DNA of 64,000 nucleotides, from assembly GCA_964244295.1 (NCBI GenBank), contig CAXTIG010000003.1, positions 1 to 64,000 on the forward strand, written 5' to 3'. Each line of letters opens with the position of its first letter. Position 1 is the stretch's first letter. This stretch comes from JAJAZB01 sp964244295 (GTDB lineage Bacteria; Bacteroidota; Bacteroidia; Cytophagales; Spirosomataceae). Below are positions 42,279 through 50,484 of the stretch, piece after piece. The notes beneath the pieces are model-generated. The model was given only the letters and a program-made list of their open reading frames with translations, had not been told where the DNA came from and searched no databases. The position numbers and the translations under genes are program-made.

Positions 42279-43538
42279 TCATTGGGCTTTTTGCAACGCA
42301 CCATTTTCCACCCGCCAAACCACATTTTTACTGGCATTTTTCAGGACAAAATCCGCCTTACTGCCCAGTTTCAGTGCTCCTTCCTGGGGTTCAAGGGTCA
42401 GGTCGGTGGCGTCGAGTTCGTCGGTGCCGAAAAAGGTGGAGAGGTCGCCGAGGTCTTCGACCGTGCCGCGCCGGTACCACTTTTCGGGACGGTTGAACAG
42501 GGCGGTTTCCTGGCGGTTCACGGCCACGTCGTAGGTGATTTTTTCGCCGTTGACCAACACCGTCGCGTTGCGGATGAGCAGGTCGAACAGGGCACGGGCG
42601 TTTTCGGGCAAAGCTTCGTAGCGGTCGATGGAAACGGCGGCGTAGCGCTCGGTGGCGATGGCTTCCAGCGCGCTCAGCATCGTGGCGAACGTCAGGCGGC
42701 GGACGTGCTGCTTTTCGGGGTCATTCGGAAAAATCCCCGATTCGATGAGCACCAGCGAGGTGCCCCACTTCTGAATGTTGTCGCCGAAGGCGCGGGGTTC
42801 GTACTCGATGCCCCAGCGGCCCAGTTTGCCCGGAATCAGCCCGTCCAGTTCGGTACACATCAGGGAAATCAACCGCATCGCCCGCTCGCGCACGGGATTC
42901 ACACCCAGGGTTTCATCGTAAGCCGGGGATAAAAAAGAAAGCGTCGAAGGCTCCCGCGACCAGCCCGCTGAGTAGCGGTTGACGGGGTCGTGGAGGTTGA
43001 AGCCGACGAGCGGTTTCAGGCTTTGCTGCAACTGCTTGAGCAGACGGCCTTCGGGCGTTTGCAGGCGCAGGGCGTCGCGGTTCATGTCGATGCCCAGGGC
43101 GGTTTGCCGCTTCCAGGCTTCGGCCCCATCGGGGTTGAGCATCGGCACGAAATGCAGCGTGCAGCGATCGAGCATCGCCCGCCGGACGGCATCGAATTCA
43201 TCGCCCGAGCCTCCCAAAAACCGGAACAAATCAAAAATCGCCATCGTGGCCGTCGGCTCGTCGCCGTGCATTTGCGACCAAAGCAGCACGGGCACCGGCC
43301 CATTCCCCAGTTTCACCTTAAAAATCGCCCGGTTCTGCGTGGAGCGCCCGATTTCTTCGACCCCGAAACCGGGGACTTTTTTCAAGGAATCGAACAACGG
43401 CAGCAAATCGGCGTGGCGGAAGCGCCGCTCGGCCAGGGCGGCTTCGCGAAAGCGCGGCTGCGCCTCGAAGGCCCGCCGCGTCAGCGACTGCGCCGGGGCA
43501 AGGGAAGATAAGAGCATCAGAAAAAATAGGAAGCGCAA
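42279..43538 (-). CDS. M14 family zinc carboxypeptidase, exported
   Basis: A 419-residue metallopeptidase with a signal peptide (LRFLFFLMLLSSLAPAQS). The zinc ligands are in SQMHGDEPTATM (HxxE) and NLHDPV, DMNRDAL is the substrate-binding arginine region, and the catalytic glutamate is in SLVLIESGIF. It may trim murein peptides or dietary peptides. I chose TTG at 43538; the open frame continues upstream into the FKPVKPHQTLQTLK-type translation of the repeat at 43540 and should not be trusted. Confidence 0.85.
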   Translation of the reverse strand: MRFLFFLMLLSSLAPAQSLTRRAFEAQPRFREAALAERRFRHADLLPLFDSLKKVPGFGVEEIGRSTQNRAIFKVKLGNGPVPVLLWSQMHGDEPTATMAIFDLFRFLGGSGDEFDAVRRAMLDRCTLHFVPMLNPDGAEAWKRQTALGIDMNRDALRLQTPEGRLLKQLQQSLKPLVGFNLHDPVNRYSAGWSREPSTLSFLSPAYDETLGVNPVRERAMRLISLMCTELDGLIPGKLGRWGIEYEPRAFGDNIQKWGTSLVLIESGIFPNDPEKQHVRRLTFATMLSALEAIATERYAAVSIDRYEALPENARALFDLLIRNATVLVNGEKITYDVAVNRQETALFNRPEKWYRRGTVEDLGDLSTFFGTDELDATDLTLEPQEGALKLGSKADFVLKNASKNVVWRVENGALQKAQ

Positions 43539-43539
43539 G

Positions 43540-43668
43540 GTTGGTTTGAGGGTTTGAAGGGTTTGATGAGGTTTGACGGGTTTGAAAAGGTTTGATGGGT
43601 TGAAGGTGGGCGAAAACTGTAAACTTTCAAACCTCAAACTTCATCAAACCTTCAAACTCTTTCAAACC
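43540..43668. repeat. Word-repeat inverted element, TTTGAGGGTTTGAAGG family
   Basis: Many imperfect copies of GGTTTGA(nn)GGTTTGA on the left (43540-43605) are mirrored by TCAAACC words on the right (43624-43668). It covers the end of crcB and the leader of the M14 gene. Confidence 0.85.
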
Positions 43669-44051
43669 GTTTTCCCCAACCAAAGCCCCCCGAACGTCGC
43701 CACGATGCAGCCCGTCACGTTGAGCAGGATGTTGAACAGGGCGGTCAGGGGGCGCTGGTCGAGGAGCAGCAGCAGGTTGTCGTTGGCAAAAGTGGAAAAA
43801 GTGCTGAAGCCGCCGCAAAAACCCACCGCCACCAGTGCCCGGAAGTTCGGGTTGCTCAGATTTTTGGCCTCGACCAGCCCGATAAAAAAGCCCAGCACGA
43901 GGCTCGCCACGAGGTTGACGCCGAGGGTGCCGAGGGGGAAATCGGTGGTGTCGAGCGCGACCCGGGCGCGTTCCTGAATGATTTTTCCGAGAAAAAACCG
44001 GCTCAGGCTGCCGAGGCCGCCGCCGAGGAAAATGAGGAGGAGTTGGGTCAT
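43662..44051 (-). CDS. crcB: Fluoride efflux channel CrcB/Fluc
   Basis: A 129-residue four-helix membrane protein. GFCGGFSTFSTF is the conserved sodium/fluoride pore motif and GTLGVNLVASLVLGFFIG the first-half signature. It forms dual-topology dimers that export fluoride. I chose the ATG at 44051. I found no fluoride riboswitch in the leader. The stop codon is in the repeat at 43540-43668. Confidence 0.94.
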   Translation of the reverse strand: MTQLLLIFLGGGLGSLSRFFLGKIIQERARVALDTTDFPLGTLGVNLVASLVLGFFIGLVEAKNLSNPNFRALVAVGFCGGFSTFSTFANDNLLLLLDQRPLTALFNILLNVTGCIVATFGGLWLGKTV

Positions 44052-44062
44052 TGAAATGAGTT

Positions 44063-44097
44063 TATCCCCGCCAGTGTAAAAAAACACTCGCGGGGTT
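44063..44097. repeat. Hairpin, CCCCGCGAG family
   Basis: TCCCCGCCAGTGT at 44065-44077 pairs with ACACTCGCGGGG at 44084-44095 with one unpaired base, loop A-rich. It lies between two minus-strand genes. Confidence 0.8.
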
Positions 44098-44103
44098 GGG
44101 AGG

Positions 44104-44607
44104 TTACCGCGTCAGCGTTTCTACCAACCCCGCGTGCTGCGGAAATCGCCCCAGCAGCGCCGCCCGGTCGGCCAGTTCAAAGTCCTGAAAATCGAAACCG
44201 GGGGCTACCGTGCAGCCCACCAGCGCGTAGCCTTCGCGCGAAGCGGGTTTGGCCCCGAACCAGCGCCCAGCGGGTACGGTGGCCTGAAACACCTCGCCGG
44301 CGTCGGGATTCTGGCCCAGGCGAATCGTTTCCAATTCACCAGTTTCGGAAATCACGAACACGTCGAGCGGATTTCCGGCGTAAAAATGCCAGATTTCGTC
44401 GGATTGAATCCGGTGAAGCGCCGAGACGTGGTGACCTTCCAACAAAAAATAAATGGCCGTTCCGAAGGGCCGCGCCCCCGCAAACCGGGGCGGCAGCGCC
44501 CCGACGGGAATGGCTTCGGGCGAGCGGTAGGTTTCGGCAAAATAGCCGCCTTCGGGGTGGGGCTGCATTCGGTAGCGGGCTACCCAATACGCGGCGGGGT
44601 GGGTCAT
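44104..44607 (-). CDS. Cupin domain protein, DUF985 family
   Basis: A 167-residue single cupin. HPEGGYFAETYRS is the DUF985 start, IYFLLEGHHVSALHRIQSDEIWHFYAG carries the cupin metal ligands, and FQDFELADRAAL the end. The family is widespread and functionally uncharacterised, possibly isomerase- or sensor-like. I chose the ATG at 44607 (MTHPAAYWVARY). Confidence 0.9.
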   Translation of the reverse strand: MTHPAAYWVARYRMQPHPEGGYFAETYRSPEAIPVGALPPRFAGARPFGTAIYFLLEGHHVSALHRIQSDEIWHFYAGNPLDVFVISETGELETIRLGQNPDAGEVFQATVPAGRWFGAKPASREGYALVGCTVAPGFDFQDFELADRAALLGRFPQHAGLVETLTR

Positions 44608-44793
44608 GGGGCGTTTTTCCCGTAAAAATCGCTTCTCCTGCGTTACGTTTCCGTAAAATTTCCTCAACTTTTCCAAACGCCCGTGCAACAAAGCACCGGC
44701 TGCCTTGTCCTTTGTTCGCTGGTGAATTGCCAACTTCACCAGGTTTCCCTCGATTCGGCGACGGTGGCGGTCGCCCCAACTGAATATAGTTGC

Positions 44794-45351
44794 TTGGAAC
44801 CGACGTTGTACACGGATCGCCACGCGCCGCTCGTCGAGGCTTGCCGTCGTGGCGAGCGCAAGGCGCAGTACGAGCTGTACCGGCTTTACTCAAAAGCCAT
44901 GTACAACGTGTGCGTGCGGATTTTAAACCACCCCGCCGAGGCGGAAGATGTGTTGCAGGAAGCTTTTCTGGATGCCTTTCAGAAAATTGGCGACTTCCGG
45001 CAAACCAGCACCTTCGGGGCTTGGCTGAAGCAAATCGTGGTGAACCGCGCCATCAACCAACTCCGCCAGCGCCGGGTGCAGTGGGTGGGGGTGGAAGAAG
45101 CCGAAAATGTGGGTGAACTTGATACTTCGGGGTTGAATGACGCCGACATCACGCTGGAGGTAACCCAGGTACGTCGGGCCATCGAGACCCTGCCCGACGG
45201 CTTCCGGACGGTACTGAGTTTGTATTTACTGGAAGGCTACGACCACGAAGAAATTGCCGGGATTCTCGGCATCAGCGAATCGACCTCGCGTTCGCAGTAT
45301 TTGCGGGCCAAAAAACGGCTGGCCGAATCGCTGAAACGCATTGAATTTTGA
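44794..45351 (+). CDS. ECF RNA polymerase sigma factor
   Basis: A sigma-70 factor with only regions 2 and 4: LYSKAMYNVCVRILNHPAEAEDVLQEAFLDAF is region 2, and LPDGFRTVLSLYLLEGYDHEEIAGILGISESTSRSQYLRAKKRL is region 4. The start is uncertain: TTG at 44794 gives 185 residues; further upstream codons exist but the N-terminus would not match the family. It heads an operon with a putative anti-sigma factor and a DUF4097-type exported protein. Confidence 0.88.
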   Translation: MEPTLYTDRHAPLVEACRRGERKAQYELYRLYSKAMYNVCVRILNHPAEAEDVLQEAFLDAFQKIGDFRQTSTFGAWLKQIVVNRAINQLRQRRVQWVGVEEAENVGELDTSGLNDADITLEVTQVRRAIETLPDGFRTVLSLYLLEGYDHEEIAGILGISESTSRSQYLRAKKRLAESLKRIEF

Positions 45352-45448
45352 ACCACGAAAACCGACGCATGAAGCACGCTTACGATAGGAGTACTTCATG
45401 GCCGTTCGGTTTTCCTGAAAAGGCCTTCCCTGGAAGGCGTAGGAACCG

Positions 45449-46093
45449 ATGAAAAAAGACCGCATCGAACGATTCGTCCGCGACAACCGCGAGGCGTTTG
45501 ATTCCCACGAACCTACCCCCGACCTCTGGGCACGGCTCGAAGCCCGCCTGGGCGAGCCGCACAATGGGCACGTTTACGAAAACCCCGCGAATCCCCGCGA
45601 GGATTTAACCCGCCGTGGAACGGACTCGCGGGGTTCGGGACGCCCCAAGCGCCGGGTAATGGTACTCCCCCTCCTTCAACGCACCTGGTACGCCGCCGCA
45701 AGCGTGGTCTTGCTGGTGGGGCTGGCGGGCTGGTGGTGGCTGAACACCGCCGCACCGGTCGACACCAACGCCGACCCGGTGCTCTCCCGCGTGGACCCGC
45801 AGGCCGCCCAAACCGCGTTCCAGTACGCCTCGCTGATTGAAACCAAGCGGGAGGAAATCCGGCAGTTTTCCAAAACCGACCCGGCGCTTTACAAAGAATT
45901 TTCCGGAGAGATCGAAAGTCTCAACCACGATTACCAAAACCTGAAAGCCGAACTGCCCCAGACGCCCAACCAGGAGGAACTCCTCCAGGCTATGATTCAA
46001 AACCTGCAAACGCAGGTAACCCTGCTCAACCGCCAACTCAGCATTATTCAGCGGGTGAAACAAGCCAAGCAACGCCATGAAACGACCATTTAA
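45449..46093 (+). CDS. Membrane anti-sigma factor-like protein with an in-frame repeat insertion
   Basis: A 214-residue protein: cytoplasmic N-terminus (residues 1-78), one membrane helix (WYAAASVVLLVGLAGWWWL, 80-98) and a periplasmic part rich in coiled-coil heptads ending QRVKQAKQRH. It follows an ECF sigma gene and overlaps the next gene by 17 bases, so an anti-sigma role is inferred from context; no zinc anti-sigma motif is visible. Residues 45-62 are translated from an inverted repeat (45581-45634), apparently inserted in frame. Confidence 0.78.
   Translation: MKKDRIERFVRDNREAFDSHEPTPDLWARLEARLGEPHNGHVYENPANPREDLTRRGTDSRGSGRPKRRVMVLPLLQRTWYAAASVVLLVGLAGWWWLNTAAPVDTNADPVLSRVDPQAAQTAFQYASLIETKREEIRQFSKTDPALYKEFSGEIESLNHDYQNLKAELPQTPNQEELLQAMIQNLQTQVTLLNRQLSIIQRVKQAKQRHETTI
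45581..45634. repeat. CCCCGCGAG element inside a coding sequence
   Basis: Over 47 nt it is nearly identical to the reverse complement of 4193-4240, including GTGGAACGGACTCGCGGGGT. It is 54 bp, a multiple of three, and lies in frame in the anti-sigma-like gene. Confidence 0.88.
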
Positions 46094-47192
46094 CGGATAC
46101 ACCCGCGCGCTCGTCTGCGGACTGTATTTCCTGAGCAGCGCGCTGCCCTCGCAAGCAATCGAACCGGAGGGCCAGCCCCTCACCGACCTCAAGCGGATGG
46201 TGACCAAAACGGTTTCCGTCACGCCCCAGGACCGGCTCTACGTGTACAACCAGTTTGGCGAAGTGCGGGTCAATTTGTGGGAACGAAACGAAGTTCGGGC
46301 CGAAGTGACCATCATCGGCTCCGGCGAAGACGAGGACGAAGCCCGGAATTTTCTCGACAAAGTAGAAATCCGCGACAGCCGGGCGGGCAACCAGGTGCGC
46401 ATCGAAACCGTGTGCGGATACAAAGCCCCACCCGCTCCGCCCACTTCGCCGAGTGTCTGGGCCTGGTCGGACTGGAAAGGCAAGCGGGCCGAACCAGCGG
46501 CTACCCAGCGCGGGGTGCGCATCAGCTACGTGCTCACGGTGCCGCGCTACCTGCCCCTAGAAATGAAGGCGCACTTCAGCAACACCATTATCGCCAGTTT
46601 TACGGCTCCGCTCATCATCAACTCGCGCTACGGCAACGTGTCGGCGGGGCGGCTCATGGGTGCCACCAACGACATCCGGGTGCAACACGGGCAGGCCAAC
46701 ATCAAGGCGCTGGAAAAAGGGCGACTCGACATCGAATACTCGAAATTGTTGCTCGAAAAAGCGGTGGAACTCCAACTCGAAAACAAACACGGCGAACTCC
46801 GCCTCGGCGAAATCAACAACCTCATCGGCGACCTCTCGTACTGCACCGGCAGCATCGAAGCGTTGAAAGAATCGGCCCAGTTGCGCTTGCAGTACATGAA
46901 CAACTTCCGGTTTCCCTCGTTTTCCAAAACACTGAAAAACGTGGATATCCGTTCGAAATGCTCGGACATTCGCCTGCCGCTGGCCGAAGGAGCCAGCATG
47001 GGTTTCGACGTGACGGTCAACTTCGCCGAGTTCCGGTATCCGGAACAGAACGTCGAGTTCGATGAAAAAAACGAAGGCGATTCGGAGAAGGGCAAGCCCC
47101 AGACCCGCAAAACCTACAAGGGAAGGGTGGGCAAGGGGGGCGGCAATGTGCGTATCGTCTGCAATTACGGGACGTTGCGGATTGGGGAGTAG
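46077..47192 (+). CDS. Exported DUF4097-like (adhesin-type beta-helix) protein
   Basis: A 371-residue protein with a signal peptide (about residues 1-26) and repeated short strands of the DUF4097/DUF2807 kind (DIRVQHGQANIKALEKGRLD, VELQLENKHGELRLGEINNL). Such proteins form beta-helical domains and are often encoded with ECF sigma/anti-sigma pairs in Bacteroidota. The function is unknown. It overlaps the upstream gene. Its 3' end (LRIGE and the stop) lies in an inverted repeat that also forms the end of recF. Confidence 0.8.
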   Translation: MKRPFNGYTRALVCGLYFLSSALPSQAIEPEGQPLTDLKRMVTKTVSVTPQDRLYVYNQFGEVRVNLWERNEVRAEVTIIGSGEDEDEARNFLDKVEIRDSRAGNQVRIETVCGYKAPPAPPTSPSVWAWSDWKGKRAEPAATQRGVRISYVLTVPRYLPLEMKAHFSNTIIASFTAPLIINSRYGNVSAGRLMGATNDIRVQHGQANIKALEKGRLDIEYSKLLLEKAVELQLENKHGELRLGEINNLIGDLSYCTGSIEALKESAQLRLQYMNNFRFPSFSKTLKNVDIRSKCSDIRLPLAEGASMGFDVTVNFAEFRYPEQNVEFDEKNEGDSEKGKPQTRKTYKGRVGKGGGNVRIVCNYGTLRIGE

Positions 47193-47284
47193 GTAACTGA
47201 GGATTGGGTAAATGGGTAATTGGTGAAATGCAGTCCTAATTACCGATTTACCCAATCCTCAGTTACCTACTCCCCAATCCGCAA
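47175..47284. repeat. Inverted repeat spanning both ends of convergent genes
   Basis: 47-nt arms at 47175-47221 and 47238-47284 match with one mismatch. The left arm includes the last codons and stop of the DUF4097 gene, the right those of recF; both genes end TTGCGGATTGGGGAGTAG. Confidence 0.93.
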
Positions 47285-48463
47285 ATACGCCACCTCCACG
47301 GGCAAATCGGCCAGCAGCGCTTCCGTGCGGTCAGGGCGGGCGTCGGTCAGGAACACCTGCCCGAAGGTGCCGTCGGCCATCATGCCGATGAGTTGCAGGA
47401 TGCGACGGTCGTCGAGTTTATCGAAAATATCGTCGAGCAGCAGCAGGGGCCGGAAGCCTTTTTCTTCGGCCAACAACTCAAACTGGGCCAGTTTCAAGGC
47501 CACCACAAACGACTTTTGCTGGCCCTGCGAACCGAATTTTCGGAGTGGGAAATTGTCGATTTCAAACGCGAAATCATCCCGGTGTGCCCCCCGCGTGGTG
47601 CGCTGAGCGGCCACGTCGCGCTGGCGGCTCAGGTGAAATTCGCGGCGAAAATCCTCGCCCCCCAACTCGGTTTCGTACTGAATATCCACCGCCTCGCGGC
47701 CATCGCTCAGGTTGGTGTAGTGGCGCTGGAACGCGGGCACGAAACGGGTCAGAAAATCCCGACGGAAGGCGTGGAGTTCGAGGGCGCGCTCCACGAGCGG
47801 TTCGCTGTACACGTCGAGGAGGTCGTCGTCAAGGTAATGTCGCTCGGCAAACTGGCGGAGCAGGCTATTGCGTTGCTGGAGGAGTTGGTTGTAGTGCAGC
47901 AGCGCCGTGAGGTAGTCGGGGTTGAGTTGCGAGAGCACACCGTCGAAAAACTTCCGGCGCTCGTCGGAGCCTTCGCGCACCAGGTCGGTGTCGTTGGGCG
48001 CGGCCAGCACCACCGGAAACCGCCCGATGTGTTCGCTCAGGCGCTCGTAGGGTTTTTTGTCGTGTAAAACGGTCTTGCGTTGCCCCCGTTGAAGACTGAC
48101 GGTGATTTGCACCGATTTCGGATTGCGGATGGGGGATTGCGGATTGGCGTAGGCCAGGGGGTCTTCGTGGGCGGCGAGGTGGTGCAGTTCGGCAATCTGT
48201 TCTTCCAGTTCTTCCATCGGCAATCCAGCCTCCGAACTCCGAAATACTCCGTCCACGAGCATGAATTCTGCCTCATGCCGGATGCTGAAGGCGTCGAGGT
48301 TGGTGAAGGCGCTTTTGGTGAGCGAGAGGAAATAAATCGCGTCGAGCAAATTCGTCTTGCCGCTGCCGTTAGGACCAGTGAGGCAGTTGACGCAGGGCGA
48401 AAACCGGAACGCCGCCGACTCGTACGACTTGAAGTGGGTCAGGCTGATTCTTTCTAAATGCAT
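47267..48463 (-). CDS. recF: DNA replication and repair protein RecF
   Basis: A 398-residue ABC/SMC-like ATPase that helps load RecA at gaps. GPNGSGKTNLLDAIYF (residues 30-45) is Walker A, GSQGQQKSFVVALKLAQ the signature, and LLLLDDIFDKLDDRR Walker B. Residues about 79-117 form an insertion; its end (NPQSPIRNPKS) is translated from short tandem words (48113-48148). It is convergent with the DUF4097 gene and ends in the same 18 bp. Its start lies at the pdhA promoter. Confidence 0.95.
   Translation of the reverse strand: MHLERISLTHFKSYESAAFRFSPCVNCLTGPNGSGKTNLLDAIYFLSLTKSAFTNLDAFSIRHEAEFMLVDGVFRSSEAGLPMEELEEQIAELHHLAAHEDPLAYANPQSPIRNPKSVQITVSLQRGQRKTVLHDKKPYERLSEHIGRFPVVLAAPNDTDLVREGSDERRKFFDGVLSQLNPDYLTALLHYNQLLQQRNSLLRQFAERHYLDDDLLDVYSEPLVERALELHAFRRDFLTRFVPAFQRHYTNLSDGREAVDIQYETELGGEDFRREFHLSRQRDVAAQRTTRGAHRDDFAFEIDNFPLRKFGSQGQQKSFVVALKLAQFELLAEEKGFRPLLLLDDIFDKLDDRRILQLIGMMADGTFGQVFLTDARPDRTEALLADLPVEVAYLRIGE
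48113..48148. repeat. Short-word tandem repeat GGATTGCGGAT inside recF
   Basis: Overlapping words GATTTCGGATTGCGGAT / GGGGGATTGCGGATTGG lie in frame in recF and encode NPQSPIRNPKS on the minus strand. Confidence 0.7.
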
Positions 48464-48465
48464 CG

Positions 48466-48495
48466 TTGCGCTTCGGCGATTTGGTACTACTTTCG
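48466..48495 (+). promoter_or_regulatory. Candidate pdhA promoter
   Basis: TTG at 48466-48468, 19 nt, then TACTTTCG at 48488-48495, fitting the Bacteroidota TTG-N17-23-TAnnTTTG pattern with one change in the -7 box. The start codon is about 98 bases downstream. Confidence 0.45.
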
Positions 48496-48556
48496 CGGTC
48501 TAAATCAGAACCCCGGTCACTGGGTTTGGTTCAAATGGCAATGGGTTATCTGCCCA

Positions 48557-48590
48557 TTTTCCATTCTCAATTTTCCATTTTCAATTCAAA
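48557..48590. repeat. Direct word repeat TTTTCCATTnTCAA in the pdhA leader
   Basis: TTTTCCATTCTCAA is followed directly by TTTTCCATTTTCAATTC, ending a few bases before the pdhA ATG. No inverted partner is nearby, so it looks like a single arm of a word-repeat element. Confidence 0.6.
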
Positions 48591-48592
48591 AA

Positions 48593-49615
48593 ATGGCAGC
48601 CGTCCAAGACCAACCAGCCGCAACCAAGACGACCTTTTCTAAAGAAACGTACCTCTACTGGTACGAGTCCATGCAGTTGCAGCGCAAGTTTGAAGAAAAA
48701 TGCGCTCAGTTGTACGGGCAGCAGAAAATCCGGGGCTTTTTGCACCTCTACATTGGGCAGGAAGCCTGCTCGTCGGGGGCTAAAACCGCCCTCCGCGAGG
48801 GCGACAAGTACATCACCGCCTACCGCGACCACGGCTGGCCGCTGGCCCTGGGCACTAGCCCCAACGCCGTGATGGCCGAGTTGTTTGCCAAGCAAACCGG
48901 AGCCTCGAAAGGCAAGGGCGGCTCGATGCACATTTTCGATAAATCGGTGGGTTTCATGGGCGGCCACGGCATCGTGGGCGCGCAGATTCCGCTGGGGGCG
49001 GGCATTGCCTTCGCCGAGAAATACCACAAGACGGGCAACGTCTGTATGTGTATGTTCGGCGATGGAGCCGTGCGGCAAGGTGCCCTCCACGAGGCCTTCA
49101 ACATGGCGATGCTCTGGAAGTTACCGGTTATTTTCGTGGTGGAAAACAACGGCTACGCCATGGGTACCTCGGTGGCCCGCACCTCGAACGTGACCGAACT
49201 CTACACTATCGGCGAAAGCTACGATATGCCCTCCGAACCGGTAGATGCCATGCGGGTGGAGGCCGTTCACGAGGCCGTAGCCCGCGCCGCCGAGCGGGCC
49301 AGGGCGGGCGAGGGGCCGACCTTCCTCGAATTCCGCACCTACCGCTACCGGGGCCACTCCATGTCTGATCCGATGAAGTACCGCACCAAGGAAGAACTGG
49401 AGCAGTACCGCGAGCGCGACCCCATCGAAAACGTGCGGGCCTCGGTGCTCGAAAACAACTTTGCCAGCGAAGAAGACCTCGCCGTCCTCGACGCGAAAAT
49501 CAAACAGCAGGTGGACGAATCGGTGAAATTTGCCGAAGAATCGCCCTACCCGCCCGTGGAGGAAGCCTACAAGGACGTGTACACGCAGGCGGATTACCCG
49601 TACCTGATGGAATAG
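48593..49615 (+). CDS. pdhA: Pyruvate dehydrogenase E1 component subunit alpha
   Basis: A 340-residue thiamine-diphosphate enzyme subunit. GSMHIFDKSVGFMGGHGIVG and MFGDGAVRQGALHEAFNMA contain the GDG...N cofactor motif, and YRYRGHSMSDPMKYRTKEEL is the phosphorylation-loop region. With a beta subunit elsewhere it decarboxylates pyruvate and passes acetyl groups to E2. I chose the ATG at 48593 because it begins MAAVQDQPAA and the family starts here; upstream sequence is repeat-like. Confidence 0.93.
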   Translation: MAAVQDQPAATKTTFSKETYLYWYESMQLQRKFEEKCAQLYGQQKIRGFLHLYIGQEACSSGAKTALREGDKYITAYRDHGWPLALGTSPNAVMAELFAKQTGASKGKGGSMHIFDKSVGFMGGHGIVGAQIPLGAGIAFAEKYHKTGNVCMCMFGDGAVRQGALHEAFNMAMLWKLPVIFVVENNGYAMGTSVARTSNVTELYTIGESYDMPSEPVDAMRVEAVHEAVARAAERARAGEGPTFLEFRTYRYRGHSMSDPMKYRTKEELEQYRERDPIENVRASVLENNFASEEDLAVLDAKIKQQVDESVKFAEESPYPPVEEAYKDVYTQADYPYLME

Positions 49616-49665
49616 CCGACAACTTCCCGGCAGTTTTAAAGCCGGAAATCTTTGGACGTTTTCGA

Positions 49666-49695
49666 TTGACGGTGAACGAACAACGGTTAACTTTG
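49666..49695 (+). promoter_or_regulatory. Promoter of the TPR gene
   Basis: TTG at 49666-49668, 19 nt, then an exact TAACTTTG at 49688-49695, and the start codon 25 bases further. It is one of the two best-matching promoters in the window. Confidence 0.6.
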
Positions 49696-49720
49696 CACCT
49701 CAATTTTTGAAAACCAAGCA

Positions 49721-50413
49721 ATGGCTAAGAAGAACTCCGGTTTAGAGTTTCTGGAATCGTCGGAAGGACTGGCAAGCGAATTAGGGAAAGCGCAAAACCT
49801 CTTCGAGCGCAATCGCACCGTCATCCTGGGGGTAATCGGGGCGCTGGTGGCCGTGGTGCTGGGCGTGGTGGGCTGGAAAAACTACACCAACCAGCAGGAC
49901 GCCGAAGCGCAGGAAGCGATGTTTCCGGTGGTGAACGAGTGGGAGAGCGATTCGCTCAAAAAAGCCCTCAAGGGCGACGGAGCCAACCAGGGCCTCACGG
50001 CCATTGCCGACGAATACGGCGCCACCAATGCCGGCAATTTGGCCGCGTTTTACGCCGGTGCCGCCCAACTCAAGCAAGGCAAGTACGACGAGGCCATCGA
50101 GCAATTGAAAAACTTCAGCAGCAGTGACCTGCTCGTGCAAGCCCGCGCCTACGCGCTGCTCGGCGATGCGTATTCGGAGAAAAAGCAGTACGGTGAGGCC
50201 GTCGATGCCTACAAAAAAGCGGCGGAGTATAAACCCAACAAGTTTTTCACGCCCGGCTATTTGATGAAACTCGCCGCCGCGCAGGAAGCCGCCAACCAGC
50301 CCAACGATGCCCTCGATTCGTACAGCCAGGTGGTGGACAAGTACCCCGAATCGGCGGAATATCCTACGGCCAAGAAATACCAGGCGAAATTGCAGGGCAC
50401 GGTCTCAGAATAA
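49721..50413 (+). CDS. YfgM-like membrane-anchored TPR protein
   Basis: A 230-residue protein with a cytoplasmic N-terminus, one membrane helix (about 32-51, VILGVIGALVAVVLGVVGW) and tetratricopeptide repeats (YDEAIEQLKNF, YGEAVDAYKKAAEYKP, PNDALDSYSQVVDKYP). This is the layout of YfgM, a periplasmic chaperone partner of the Sec translocon. An exact promoter lies at 49666-49695 and a terminator follows. Confidence 0.87.
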   Translation: MAKKNSGLEFLESSEGLASELGKAQNLFERNRTVILGVIGALVAVVLGVVGWKNYTNQQDAEAQEAMFPVVNEWESDSLKKALKGDGANQGLTAIADEYGATNAGNLAAFYAGAAQLKQGKYDEAIEQLKNFSSSDLLVQARAYALLGDAYSEKKQYGEAVDAYKKAAEYKPNKFFTPGYLMKLAAAQEAANQPNDALDSYSQVVDKYPESAEYPTAKKYQAKLQGTVSE

Positions 50414-50439
50414 ATTTTCAACGATACTTCACTGAAAAT

Positions 50440-50478
50440 GAGGGACAATGCCTGCGGGGGTTGTCCCTTGTTTTTTTT
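50440..50478 (+). terminator. Terminator after the TPR gene
   Basis: AGGGACAA at 50441-50448 pairs with TTGTCCCT at 50461-50468, followed by a run of T. Confidence 0.82.
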
Positions 50479-50484
50479 AATCGC

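Noticed and set aside
43662..44100. Fluoride riboswitch upstream of crcB
   Set aside because: No matching conserved core was found in the short leader; only the CCCCGCGAG hairpin is there.
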